From contig JAGKQI010000103.1 in assembly GCA_018806915.1 (NCBI GenBank), positions 1,860,001-1,924,000 on the forward strand: a stretch of 64,000 nucleotides of DNA, in the 5' to 3' direction. Every line of letters starts with the position of its first letter. Position 1 is the stretch's first letter. The notes beneath the pieces were generated by a model, which made no database searches, was not told where the DNA came from, and was given only the letters and a program-made list of their open reading frames with translations. Shown one piece after another: positions 1-10,046 of the stretch. The position numbers and the translations under genes were made by a program. Origin of the DNA: Phytophthora colocasiae (taxonomy: Eukaryota > Oomycota > Peronosporomycetes > Peronosporales > Peronosporaceae).

Positions 1-828
1 GCCCCGACGTGAAGATCCGCTCTTGAACACGAGAAACGGATCATATTTGTTTCCGTGCCAGTCACCCAGTAGCATCACAGTAGCTCGCTCTTTGTCCTTG
101 CCACTGCACTTTACCCATACCGTTTTTTCACCGCGTTTGGTGATAGTCTTGCGCGGTAGATACTCGAAAAACACAGCTAGAAGCGTTGCATATCAGTAGG
201 GCTCAATGGTTTAAAACTGACAAACGTACGTACCTGTTTGGTCCGCGTTGTATACAGTAGTAATACCGTTTTGGACGATAGCCGCTCGTACTTCACCAAT
301 AAACTTGGCTTTTGCTTCTGCTGCATCTTCGGGTGTAGTTTGACCCTGTCGTGTCCTTGCTCGTATCGATAGCTTATGGCGCTTCATGAATCTTCTCCGC
401 CATGAATGAGATGCCTTGAATATGTCAGGGCTCAAATCTTCATCAGCAGCCACCTCCAAGGCCTTGTAGTGCAGCATTTGAGACGTAACAGGGCATCCCT
501 CTCGACGCATCGAACTCAGCCAAAGCACGATATCGTTCTCAGCATCACTGGATAGAGTTGTAGCTTGGCCTGTACTTCGTAAATTCTTGAGGTGTCCCTT
601 ACCGTCACTACATAACGAATTAATATGAGCTGCCTGCTTTTTCCATTTTGAAATTTGTTTTTGCTTGCGTGTCTTTTCAGAAGCAGTACAGGCTGGATAG
701 AAGTGATCAATAGCTTCGTTTACACTGTGGTTAGCGGCTACATAATCTAACACAAGACGTTTGTGAGTGTAATCGACTGCGATACGACAATATCGCTTCG
801 GCTTCTTGCCACCGGAGTCTCCTTCCAA
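1..828 (-). mobile_element. pogo/Tigger-like DNA transposon transposase, partial (3' part off the window)
   Basis: The ATG is at 828. Exon 1 (828-234) encodes a CENP-B/pogo-type N-terminus: a basic start, helix-turn-helix segments, and the start of a DDE domain with the motif NADQT holding the first catalytic Asp. A 57-bp intron (233-177, GTACGT to CTAG) interrupts the frame in phase 1. Exon 2 (176 to the window edge) continues the DDE core through a VTVMLLGDWHG-like strand. The frame stays open to base 1, so the copy is not visibly broken here. Known of the family: these cut-and-paste transposases belong to the Tc1/mariner superfamily and target TA. Seen: homology by motif and phase-consistent splicing. 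Inferred: the copy may be intact, but the remaining catalytic residues and both terminal repeats are outside the window or not recognised. The reading frame would stop just after NADQT if the intron were retained. Confidence 0.8.
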
Positions 829-1251
829 TAAAAACTCTTGAGCAACGGCAACCCTTTCGCTGCGAAATTCGCAAACATCATGTCACTACAGGTCATTTCT
901 GCTACATGTACATGTAGATTTACTACAGTATCTGTACGCTCGAGCACGCTCAGCCCCTCAAAGTATTGTTATGTTGCTCGGATCGAATCCCAAACTTGGA
1001 CATTAATTCTGTGCTGTAGTAATCCTCATCCCGAGATTTCATCTCAGTTTGGCGTTACATGTACCGGTACACCTACTGGCATCCATCTACTTTAAGTACG
1101 TCGTACACTGTACTCTGGTAGTGAACTGGGAAATACATCCGCTCAGTGATACTATGTAGTATATACTACTAGGTATGCATTGCTCGGAGCATGCACGTGT
1201 TATACTCTAAGGGTTATGCAGGCAACTATATACAGTCTAAGCCTTAGCAAT
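829..1251. other. intergenic, no gene seen
   Basis: The stretch lies between the transposase start and the 3' end of the secreted-protein gene. It holds TACATGTA-type palindromic motifs near 905 and a TAGTATATACTA palindrome near 1158. No open frame has support. Confidence 0.5.
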
Positions 1252-2439
1252 CTACGCATTATCGTACTTTGTGACCTTCCACACCGTATCAGCGGTGTAT
1301 TTACCGAGAAGCTGCGAGCAGTTCTGCATCTTGACGGGCGTTGCCACCAAGTCCTCCTCAAATTTGGTCGCGTCCAGCTTAGGAGCATTCACCTCGAATT
1401 CCTGGTCTTCCAAGTAGCAGCACACGAAATCATGGAAGCGGTTGTACGCGTCGATACGCTCTTGCTGAGTCATGGCCGCAGTCTTCTTGTACGTGCCAAA
1501 CAGGAGCTGACGAACCTCTTTAGGATTGCTCAGACACAGGTCGCGCGAGGAGAACTTGGGGCGGAACTTCTTGGGGATCTTGCACGTCTTCAACGGCTTG
1601 ATCTTATCGATCGTAAGGGTGATGCCATCCTCGCTTGCAGCCGTTGTGTTTCTATTACCACCAGCAATTTCATCAGCCGTGTTCACAATGGACGTGACGA
1701 GGGGAGTGACGATGTAGATCGGGTCGTCAATAGCGTGGATAAACATTAACACAGACAGCAAAACCTTGGAGACGACATTGCTCATGGTACCGAAAACGGC
1801 CTCCACACCAGCCATCAGACCGTGGATAACAGCGAAACCGGTACCGACCATCAACACCGTCTCAGCCGTGAATTCGGACGGGTGGTGTGTAATATGTAGT
1901 AGCAAACCACCACCCATATTCTTGGCCGTTTCCTTCGGGTTTTCCTTGATCAGTCCCCACAAAGACTTGACATTCTTGCCGAACTCCTTGAAGAAGCTAG
2001 TGATCTGCTTAATGCCAACAAGAGGATCCCGAATGGTGTTGATGATCCACTCGATTGCGTCCGCGATAGTCTGCGCGAGAGCGATGGTGGTATCGAGGGT
2101 GAAGTCGACAATCCCCTTCAGGACCTTCTTGATCTTCTCTCCCAACGGCAACTGGTTGAACATCTTCTTCTTCTGCTTGCGCTCGATCTTGAAGTAGTCC
2201 CAAAGCGTGTTGTTCGGGTGGCTCAACAGGTACGCAGACATGGCTGCATCGGCAGCATTCGCCTTGAGCTCCTCGTTGGAAAGGTTATCTTGCTCGTCGC
2301 TGAAATCGACCAACACAGGGCACACATTGTAGATGTCGCCTGTACTTCCACTGGAAGACTCGAGTGCGCTGGAACTGCTGCTGGACTTTGCCGTACAGTC
2401 GCAAGCTAAGAGTAGGAAGATGAAGATAGAGTACCACAT
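1252..2439 (-). CDS. secreted protein of unknown function (395 aa)
   Basis: An ATG at 2439 gives a protein that opens with a strong signal peptide (short start, then a hydrophobic FIFLLLA core and an Ala/Cys-rich cleavage region). The longer open frame upstream to 2658 adds 73 residues without coding character, so I prefer 2439. After a Ser-rich linker comes an amphipathic, mostly helical body with several hydrophobic stretches around residues 160-260, then a cysteine-containing C-terminal third (about eight Cys in the mature protein). Potential N-glycosylation sites include NNT and NRNTT. I do not recognise a family, and there is no RXLR-EER motif after the signal peptide. It could be a secreted effector-like or cell-surface protein with membrane-active helices. 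Its neighbours (a transposase and a ZIP transporter) give no functional clue. Confidence 0.75.
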   Translation of the reverse strand: MWYSIFIFLLLACDCTAKSSSSSSALESSSGSTGDIYNVCPVLVDFSDEQDNLSNEELKANAADAAMSAYLLSHPNNTLWDYFKIERKQKKKMFNQLPLGEKIKKVLKGIVDFTLDTTIALAQTIADAIEWIINTIRDPLVGIKQITSFFKEFGKNVKSLWGLIKENPKETAKNMGGGLLLHITHHPSEFTAETVLMVGTGFAVIHGLMAGVEAVFGTMSNVVSKVLLSVLMFIHAIDDPIYIVTPLVTSIVNTADEIAGGNRNTTAASEDGITLTIDKIKPLKTCKIPKKFRPKFSSRDLCLSNPKEVRQLLFGTYKKTAAMTQQERIDAYNRFHDFVCCYLEDQEFEVNAPKLDATKFEEDLVATPVKMQNCSQLLGKYTADTVWKVTKYDNA

Positions 2440-4115
2440 GATATCCAAGTGGAAAAAACGACAATGAATGGAAAATGACAAGCTACATGTACGATACCCA
2501 ACACTCTGTGGACATACATGAAGGGGATTCGTGAACGAATAGGTCCTAGGGTACCACAGAAAATCGCGCGTACAAGTGTAAGCAAATCTGACAGCAAAAT
2601 TGCGTCTACATATCTGTCCATCCCACCGTGGCGCGTGCCTCGGAGGGCTGTCGAGCAAATATCCTGAGATGGGACTATCGGCACATTTTCAGTGCCCTCG
2701 AACATCAAAATACATGTACAAGAAAAAATGCTGGTTGAACTCGAAGTTGCGCAATGTACAGCACAGTAGGGATAGCGCAGTGACTGCTGAGCAAACATAA
2801 GCTGCAAATTTAGCCTTTGGAGGCATTGTACAGTGCGCATTGCACTGCATGCACATTTATCTAACCTTATTGAAGTTACCGGTAGATTAATTTAATCGTT
2901 GGCTGATAGTGTTCTATGCATCTGCTGTGATCCGGCACAATCATCACCGATGTTTCGTGAGACCATCAGCCGTTGCCCAAGAATTTGTGCTGGAAGAAAA
3001 CTCTGTGCCTGAACTGTCTCATTGTTCGAGCATCGACTTGAGGTCCTCAAACCAACTTTTGTGATTTGGCGGTTACAGTACATGTATACAGATGATTAAA
3101 TAATTAATGCATGGTATACGGTAAATAGATTCAAACTAAAAAAAAATAAACTCGAGTGCAGAACAACAACGATGTCAAAGTACAATGTGCATGTATACAC
3201 TACACTGTACCACTTTACAAGTGCATGCATACCGGTGGTGTTATGTGAGTGAGTGAGTCCGCGAAGCCAAGAACAGAACATTCGCTTGCCCACAATCATG
3301 CGTTTTGCAAAGCTGCTCATCAGCAACACGTACCGGTACATGTACATGTACATGTATTCCTGGTTACAGACTCTGTAATACATACAGACAGGCATAAACT
3401 CCAAAGGACATTGTACACTGTACTTACAAGGATGATCAACGCTGTACACATACATGTACTACAGGTAGTGTGGATTCTGTGAGTGGTACAGTAGTCGTGC
3501 AGCGAACGCAAGGTACAGGCACTATAATAGGCAGCACATGTGGTTGTACCAGCGTGATCCAGTTCCTTCGAGACGGTTACCGCTGGATACGGCACCTCTC
3601 CGACGGCGGACGGCAAAGCACCACCACGATCTCGAAAACATTCTGGTGTCTAGAACTTCAGCCAACTCCTGCAGCTCGCAGTGAAATTCACACCTCAGCC
3701 CCATTGACACGCGTGCAAGACGTCGAAGCCGAGTGCCTCGGCCCAATGAAAATGATGAAAGAGTTTAGGATCGGCACTCTGAAGCCATTCGGGGTCAATA
3801 GCCAGATTGCCAGTGCATTCTATGTTGCTTTTGACCATTTTGTGTTCCAGGAGCGTGGTGCCTTTCATATTAATTAATCTTAGTGACGATTCGCCATCGA
3901 CAAGAGGCACACTCAACAGGCAGTACAGTACTGTAGCACTGCCCCCAACCATTCGCGCCGGCTCGCTTCCCTGCTCGTACCGGTACTTTGCACAGAGCAC
4001 TGTCCTGCGAGGTTGTTGAGTTGCCTTGTTTCCCCTAACTCGAGGTTGATCCTCAGTAGGTATCGACACTTACAAATTTGCCACTTCATCAAGAGATTCC
4101 GTTTTCCTGGTAGAT
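2440..4115. other. intergenic, repeat-rich; no supported gene
   Basis: This is the region upstream of both the secreted protein (minus) and the ZIP gene (plus). It has runs of the palindromic TACATG motif near 3340-3357. Short overlapping frames at 3470-4069 on both strands lack recognisable domains. A minus-strand frame (4069-3695) has somewhat protein-like composition but no start, splice logic or homology I can defend. Confidence 0.4.
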
Positions 4116-5081
4116 ATGGTTCAAACGGGTCACGCGGTTGCCGTTGCCTTCGCACTCAACATCGCCGCCGGTGCAGCCACAATCCTCGGTGGAATGGTTG
4201 TCTTCAGCAAACGCCTCGTATACCTGGCGAACCCACTGAGTTTGGCGGTTGCGCTCAGTATTTCGTCCGGTGTGATGATGTTCATCTCTTTGGTAGAGAT
4301 CTTCGGCGAATCCGTCCACCTGCTGACTGAAGGTATTCGCACTGAAGACATGTCGGAAGAAACAGCTACCGGTCACGGTTGGCTAGGAGCAACGGCTTGC
4401 TTTGCACTAGGCATCCTTCTCATCTACGGCATTGACGCTATCGTCCACAAGATTTCGCCTGAGCACGAGATAACGGAGATCGAGAACCTTCACGACGTCC
4501 GCGAATCCATGCATCAGTTTGAAAGCAATGGGAAGACAATGAGAGCGCCGTTGAACGCTGCTCCGACTCAACCGACAAGCTACCAGATCAAGATGGATGA
4601 AAACGCCAAGCGTGCTTTGCAGCGCATGGGTGTGCTCAGTGCTCTTGCCATTGGCATCCACAATCTGCCCGAGGGTATCGCCACCTACGTCGGTGCTATC
4701 CAGAACTCTTCGGTTGGCTTCTCTCTTGCTGTCGGTATCGGTCTCCACAACATCCCCGAGGGTATCGCTGTCGCTGCCCCCATCTACTTCGCTACTGGTT
4801 CTCGTTGGCGTGGAATCATGTGGTGTGCGATCTCCGCCGCTGCTGAACCGATTGGCGGAATCATCGCTTGGTTGGCCATTGGTGACGGTATGGATCCGGT
4901 TTCGGAGGGTGTTCTCTTCGGTATCGTGTGTGGTATTATGGTGTGTATCTGCGTCAAGGAGCTGATTCCTACCTCCTACAAGTTCGCTAAGGGCAAGACG
5001 TATGTTATCGCAGTGGGTATGTTCGTCGGAATGTTTATTATGGTTTCCAGTCTCACGCTCTTCGGCTACGCCGGAGTGTAA
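4116..5081 (+). CDS. ZIP family divalent metal (zinc) transporter, ZupT/GufA-like
   Basis: The protein has 321 residues with about eight hydrophobic segments. The signature metal-binding helices are clear: HNLPEG at 182-187 in TM4 and HNIPEG at 211-216 in TM5, each carrying the His and Glu that form the binuclear metal site in ZIP proteins. A moderately charged loop with few His (about 110-160) separates TM3 and TM4. The length fits the short ZupT/GufA branch, which moves Zn2+ and often Fe2+ or Mn2+ toward the cytosol across plasma or internal membranes. The first ATG of the frame is used, and the N-terminus leads directly into TM1. The stop codon TAA at 5079-5081 is followed 4 bp later by the LTR of a retrotransposon, so the original 3' UTR now lies about 6 kb downstream at 11037. 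Substrate and membrane are inferred from family only. Confidence 0.93.
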   Translation: MVQTGHAVAVAFALNIAAGAATILGGMVVFSKRLVYLANPLSLAVALSISSGVMMFISLVEIFGESVHLLTEGIRTEDMSEETATGHGWLGATACFALGILLIYGIDAIVHKISPEHEITEIENLHDVRESMHQFESNGKTMRAPLNAAPTQPTSYQIKMDENAKRALQRMGVLSALAIGIHNLPEGIATYVGAIQNSSVGFSLAVGIGLHNIPEGIAVAAPIYFATGSRWRGIMWCAISAAAEPIGGIIAWLAIGDGMDPVSEGVLFGIVCGIMVCICVKELIPTSYKFAKGKTYVIAVGMFVGMFIMVSSLTLFGYAGV

Positions 5082-5085
5082 GTAT

Positions 5086-6076
5086 TGTCGGCTACTTCTC
5101 TTAAACGCCGCTGTAATCCAACTAGAGGGAGCGTGTGGGTCACACGAGCAGGAGCTAGAAGTCGTCTGTCACCAGTAAAACTAGGTGGACCAACCGGTTG
5201 CTGAAATCCAGCAGAGACAGCTTAGGGAGGGGACATTAGCAGCAACCATCAACCTCGGGTAGGTTGACAGCCTGTCCTCACGCTTGCCCGAACATGTAAC
5301 ATGTAAATATACGTAAACTGAGACTCTCATAGCACGTCTTCACCTTCCACGTTCCAGACTCAGTTCATACGGCCAAGACGCCATCAGTAGGCACCGTAGC
5401 CACTCGGTCGCTAACCGAGATCCCAGCCCTCTACACAGACTCCTTCATGATCGCCACCTCAGAACCCTGTGCCTCACCTCACTAATGACTCGATACGCCT
5501 CCGCCGACCAGTACGTCGCAGAACGAAGCCACCTACGAAACCTCTGAATGCTGTTGGGTGAAGCCGACCCCTTGGTCGCAGTACTCCACGCGTCGTGTTC
5601 AGCTGCTTAACTCTTCTCAACCGAGCAGAATCGCAACTGGGAGGTGTGGCGGCTGACCGCACACCCAGAGCTCCCCTAGCTACCGTCGCCCTTCTAGACT
5701 ACACCTAAACTAACTATACTGGTCGCCACCGTCAGGATCTTCCTTCGGCGACGCTCTGCAAGCTTTCTCCGCCGTTCACTGTCTTCTATCTGCGTCGTTC
5801 GCCTTGGTCGTATACTTATCTCCATCGTAACTGCTCCGTGTCATCCCTCCTGTAGCGATCTTCTCATGTAGCCGTCGTCCTGCAACTTCAACGTCTCCGC
5901 CAATGTCTTGTGTCTGTAGCCCTGCTCGTCACCGTCCTGCACTCCGTTGATCCCGATTGACTTGTCGTCCACTTTCAACTGTCTTCGTCGTCACCAGTGA
6001 GATCAATTGTCACTGCGACGCGGGATTCTTCTGACATTGCTTGTGTTCCAGGTGCGTGGAGCACTACCTGTCCACA
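5086..6076 (-). repeat. 3' LTR of the gag-only element
   Basis: This copy of 991 bp matches the one at 10047-11036 almost base for base. A visible difference is one extra G (GGGAGGGGACATT here versus GGAGGGGAAATT), plus an adjacent substitution. The interior-side boundary is where the two copies diverge, immediately after TCCACA on the plus strand. Confidence 0.92.
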
Positions 6077-6281
6077 CGCCATCCCCCGCCAGAAGGTCGT
6101 CCTCGACCTTTCCTTCGTCGAGTAATTGCTCAAACTGTTGTGCCGTAAGCCATGCTGCCACCACTGGTCCTCCTGGCCGGTCTCGATACAGCACCCTGTG
6201 CTGTGTTTCATATCGCCCTGCCTTGTTTCGAACTTTCCGTTGTCCTTGTTCACGAACACTGCCTCCTGTGGCTTCTGACAT
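6003..6281 (-). CDS. small ORF at the 3' end of the retroelement, unknown
   Basis: This 92-residue frame overlaps the 3' LTR by 74 bp. Its middle part (RVLYRDRPGGPVVAAWL and a following acidic helix) looks protein-like and could be the leftover C-terminus of a longer polyprotein. A second, overlapping frame (6649-5975) is also open. I cannot tell which is translated, and neither has a domain I recognise. Confidence 0.3.
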   Translation of the reverse strand: MSEATGGSVREQGQRKVRNKAGRYETQHRVLYRDRPGGPVVAAWLTAQQFEQLLDEGKVEDDLLAGDGVWTGSAPRTWNTSNVRRIPRRSDN

Positions 6282-7017
6282 GATGACCTTGACTGATGTT
6301 GGCCACCGTGACTGTCCTCGCCCTCGTAAAGCTTGTGCCGTGCCGTCTCTGCGTCGGAGTCCGTAGTTTCCAAGTCCACCGTTTCCAGTAGTCTGACCTT
6401 TGGCGTTTCCTTCACGTGTTTCGTTTGGATCGCTTGTTGTGTTCCGGTGCTGCTGCCAACGTCCTGTGCTGTTTTCTTGGTCGTCGTAACGCTTGGAACC
6501 CCGCGATCTGTAGTTGTATCCACCGTTTTGGCTGTTGACGTCGTCTGCTGGTCACGTAAAGTACTCCGTCGCGCTGCTCGCGCTTCCCGTGCCTCTGTTG
6601 CTTCTCGCCGTTTCGTTTCTGATCGTCCAGCTTCGTCCGTTCTTGGCAACTCACTTCACCTTTGTTCCGCAGTACGTTTCCGTCGCACCTGTACGTCTGG
6701 TGTCCGTGCTGTGCCAACTGTCTCGTACGTTTCAGGTAACTTCCGGGTCAACGCTTCTCGGCTAGTGTCCGTAGCTCCACCGTCTGAGTTCTTGTTAGTC
6801 CTGTGGCTGAGTTTGTCGGTGCCGGTGCCTCAGTTATTCTTGGCCCCGTCGTTCCAGCAACGTCGCCACTGGTAACCCGTGACCTCGCAGTAACATCCGG
6901 GTCTGTGATCACTGTAACCATAGTACGTGTTTTCAGGGTACTGTGACCGTTCATCGCGCTGCCTAAGCTGCCGCCGTTCCTTGCCTGCGCTTTCAGTACA
7001 CGTTTCTGGTACCGTCG

Positions 7018-7584
7018 TCACGAACGTGAAGCTTGTATTTGCGCATCCTGACCGAGTAAGCGTGTAACTCCTCCAGTGCTCATTCGATCAACCGCCGTTC
7101 CATTCGTGCCAGTAGCCGTCTTACCACAGTTTTCTTGCCCGACTTCTGTCGTCGCCGGCCTTGTATCCCGAGATCTCTGCTGTTTTGCTGCTTTATGTCG
7201 CTCCGACCTCTCTTGCTGCCGTATCTGTGCTCGCTCCCAACGCCGTTCGACTTCCGCATGGGCGATATCTCGTCGTCGCTGTCCAGCTTTCAACTGGAAC
7301 ACCAATGCACGAGTGCTGTCTGTGATCTCCATCTCTTCGATGATCGGTTCTTCCATGGGCGTGGCTGGCGCGCCATCCCCAGTGAAAGACACCTTCGACA
7401 TCCGTGTACGTTCAACCCTGACAACCTCTTTAGTCTCTTCGTCAGTACTGTAGATACAGCTCGCTGTCTGATCACTGTCTGTTGCCGCTGTAATCTCCAT
7501 AGGCTCAGTTTCACTTGTCGTCGCCGTCAACAGTTCTTCAGCCGTCTCTGGAGCTTCCAAGTCTGTAGTCAAGGCTGGTGACAC
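7018..7584 (-). CDS. charged ORF in the retroelement interior, unknown
   Basis: This 188-residue frame overlaps the basic ORF by 47 bp in another frame. It is acidic and Thr-rich at the N-terminus, then has a predicted charged helix rich in Arg, Glu and Gln (about residues 95-150). No domain is recognised. The charged-helix composition is protein-like, but the overlap with neighbouring frames leaves open whether it is translated. Confidence 0.3.
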   Translation of the reverse strand: MSPALTTDLEAPETAEELLTATTSETEPMEITAATDSDQTASCIYSTDEETKEVVRVERTRMSKVSFTGDGAPATPMEEPIIEEMEITDSTRALVFQLKAGQRRRDIAHAEVERRWERAQIRQQERSERHKAAKQQRSRDTRPATTEVGQENCGKTATGTNGTAVDRMSTGGVTRLLGQDAQIQASRS

Positions 7585-7945
7585 ACTCTACTTGCGGCGT
7601 CGCCTCGCCATCCCCAGTCCTGAGTCCTCTGTCGTCTTCGAAGTGAACGCGTCGTCGCTTACGTCGTTCCTGTTCGTCGCTCTTCGCTGGGATATCCTCT
7701 ACTGTGTCGATCGCTCTTTCCGTGCCGTCAGCTTCCAGGTTCCCATTCTTCTTACCCGTAACTGTGTTATCGACATCGTTTGATGCCGTACCGTCAACCC
7801 CTTCATTCTCACTGTCGGTCTCGGTCGTAAACACCACTTCTCTGTTTGTGTGCGTCTTCGGCCGATTCCTTCGTCTCTGTCTTCGTCTTTTCCGTCCAAC
7901 CGTCGGAGTCCCGTCCTCCGGCTGCCGTTTTCTAGACGCCACCAT
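7538..7945 (-). CDS. basic ORF downstream of gag in the retroelement, unknown
   Basis: The 135 residues begin with a dense Arg/Lys block that resembles a nuclear localisation signal, followed by an acidic, Thr-rich region and another basic patch (ERRKRRRVHFE). It lies in the same frame as gag but is separated from it by stops. No retroviral enzyme motif is present. It may be a relic or a small element-specific protein. Confidence 0.35.
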   Translation of the reverse strand: MVASRKRQPEDGTPTVGRKRRRQRRRNRPKTHTNREVVFTTETDSENEGVDGTASNDVDNTVTGKKNGNLEADGTERAIDTVEDIPAKSDEQERRKRRRVHFEDDRGLRTGDGEATPQVECVTSLDYRLGSSRDG

Positions 7946-8113
7946 TGAATCCTGCTGTACAGTGCCTTCTGTCTTCTGTTCTAATACCAGCCACCCTCGT
8001 CTTGGTTCGTCCGTGCCTCTCGCTCCCCGTTCTTGCCGTGCGTGATGTTGGGCCGGGGCCCTTACATCGGCCCGTCGTTTCCCGAGTTGCTGTTCGCATC
8101 CTGGTTTCCACCC

Positions 8114-9631
8114 TCACTGCTCTGAGTTACTACCGGGCTGCTCTCTTCCATCTGAACGTTGGTGCTGAGGAGTCTGTTGGCGAATCGACGTCTGTTTCGT
8201 CGCTGCCGTGTTAGCTGCTGTACCCGTTGCTGTCGTCGCTGTCGCTTCTGGTACTAACCGGTATCCAGCAGGAATCACTATGTTCCACTGACTGCCTGCT
8301 TGAAGTGTAGCACCTCCAGCTGGGAGCACTAACCTTCCTTCAACGTCGTACCTCGGAGGAGGGCCACTTGCCAAACCCACATCATCGTAGCCAGACACGA
8401 CAGATCCCAAGTTTCCACCGCCCGAGAACTGCTGTGGTCTGAGTAAATCGGGAGTCGACATCGCTGGAGTAGCGTTGCTCGTCGTTGCTCGCTCGTCGTG
8501 CGCGCGTATGGCCGTCGCCAAGTCCACCCCGTAGCCTTCACCGTATTCGCCAACCTGGTCCACGGCGGAGTTCACTGCTTCGTTGAGCGTCGCTGGGCGA
8601 TGCCCACGTACCAAGGTTGCACACCACGCGTTGCCCATGCCAGACAGGAACGAATCCACCAACCATTCTTCGTCGACGGGGTTACTTGACGCGATTTCTC
8701 GAAGCTTCTGTGCGTACTCGACCAAGGATTCACCTCGCTGCTGTCGTCGCTGACGGAGCCTCGCAACCACCTCCGGGTTCGAACGTTTGACCATATACCG
8801 GTCCCTCATCATCTTACTTAGATTGCCGAATGTCTGGTCTTCTCGCCGGCTAAACGCGTCCTCCACAGTGTCGTACCACATGAGCGCCTCACCCTCAAGA
8901 CTTGCAACCATCTCGATGAAGACCTCATGCTCCCGCCAGTCTGTTCTCAGGATCGCTGTCTGACACCGAAGCTCATTCTTAACTGCTTTCAACCACGCTT
9001 TCACAGTGACTTTCGGTTCTCCTAGTCCCTTGAACTTTGGTAGTCTCAACTTCTTCTCTCGACTTGGTGGAGCCTGGTAAACCCACGTCGGTGCTGGTGG
9101 AACTGCAAATACCTGTGGAGGAGCTTGTGCAGGGGGTGTCGGTGGCACTGGTGGTACCGCCGCTGCTAGTGCTTCGGGAACACCCACTCCTGCTCCGCCG
9201 TCTCCCATAGGCACTGGTGCTGCTTGTCCCAGTCCACCGTCGTCTCCGCCGTCGTTACCTTGCCCTCCGTCGTCGTTACCACCGCCGTTACCATTGCCTC
9301 CAGGGTTGTCTGCTATCCCGGGTGCCGGTACGACTGGTGCTACTGGTGCTTGTTGTCCTCCTCCCGATCCCGGTATGTTGACCATCGAAGCGACGCCACT
9401 GTTTCCGCCGCTAACTCGAGGAGTATGACCCGCCGTTGCCCGTACGTTTGCTGTTTCCGGCATTGAACTTCCACTAATGCTGTGCAGGACCGCCTGTGGA
9501 ACTTGTTTTCCCCCTCCTTGGGCTAATCCTGGGTCCGCTGCTACATGTGCCGCTTCCGCTACCGCGTCGTGAAACGAGGCTCGCCGTTCAGCCCGTTCAT
9601 CTCTCGCAGCACTAGCCGATCGTCGAACCAT
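8114..9631 (-). CDS. Gag-like protein of Ty3/gypsy type
   Basis: The protein has 505 residues. A Gly/Pro/Ala-rich, low-complexity N-terminal third (to about 195) leads into a retrotransposon Gag core. This core starts at LRLPKFKGLGEP and has the usual pattern of a conserved Trp (VKAWLKAVKNEL), a LEGEALMWYD block, then a helix with RQRRQQRGESLVEYAQKLREI and a WLVDSFLSGM segment. These match the retrotrans_gag family by order and spacing. The C-terminus is Thr/Ala/Gln-rich and has no CCHC zinc knuckle that I can find. Its ATG lies about 415 bp behind the 5' LTR, a normal leader length. It likely forms the particle that packages element RNA, and enzymes would have to come from an autonomous relative. 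Confidence 0.8.
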   Translation of the reverse strand: MVRRSASAARDERAERRASFHDAVAEAAHVAADPGLAQGGGKQVPQAVLHSISGSSMPETANVRATAGHTPRVSGGNSGVASMVNIPGSGGGQQAPVAPVVPAPGIADNPGGNGNGGGNDDGGQGNDGGDDGGLGQAAPVPMGDGGAGVGVPEALAAAVPPVPPTPPAQAPPQVFAVPPAPTWVYQAPPSREKKLRLPKFKGLGEPKVTVKAWLKAVKNELRCQTAILRTDWREHEVFIEMVASLEGEALMWYDTVEDAFSRREDQTFGNLSKMMRDRYMVKRSNPEVVARLRQRRQQRGESLVEYAQKLREIASSNPVDEEWLVDSFLSGMGNAWCATLVRGHRPATLNEAVNSAVDQVGEYGEGYGVDLATAIRAHDERATTSNATPAMSTPDLLRPQQFSGGGNLGSVVSGYDDVGLASGPPPRYDVEGRLVLPAGGATLQAGSQWNIVIPAGYRLVPEATATTATGTAANTAATKQTSIRQQTPQHQRSDGREQPGSNSEQ

Positions 9632-10046
9632 ACTTTCCTTTAACTTTCAGTATCTGTGCCTTCCTTATCTGTGTCTTCCGTATCCGTGTCTGTAACTTCC
9701 TTGTTCGTGACTTCCGTATCCGTGTCCGTAACTTCCTGTAATACAAAACCCAGTCTCATGTTCAGTATCTGTATCTTACTAACCCCTCAGTAACAGTATC
9801 TGTGGCTCATGCTGTGCGGAATCTCTGTAGATGGCCTTCTTGCCCTGTGTCTGTAGTAGGCCCGTATTGCCTAACGTCTGTGCTTCCTTACTTCCGTACG
9901 CCTACAGGATAGGCCAGTACACCTAGTGCCAGTATTGCACCACTCCCAGTACAGAGTGTCCTGCCATGGTCCTTGCCCACTGTGACTAGGCTCGCAAAGT
10001 CCACCTTATTGCAAACTTGCCCAGAAAGCCACTGTAATGACCACCA

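Noticed and set aside
1180..1749. 189-aa plus ORF
   Set aside because: It is antisense to the secreted protein, which has a clear signal peptide and better coding character.
3470..4069. Overlapping ORFs on both strands upstream of the ZIP gene
   Set aside because: They have no start context, domain or splice pattern that supports a gene. Some of the minus frame looks protein-like but cannot be joined.
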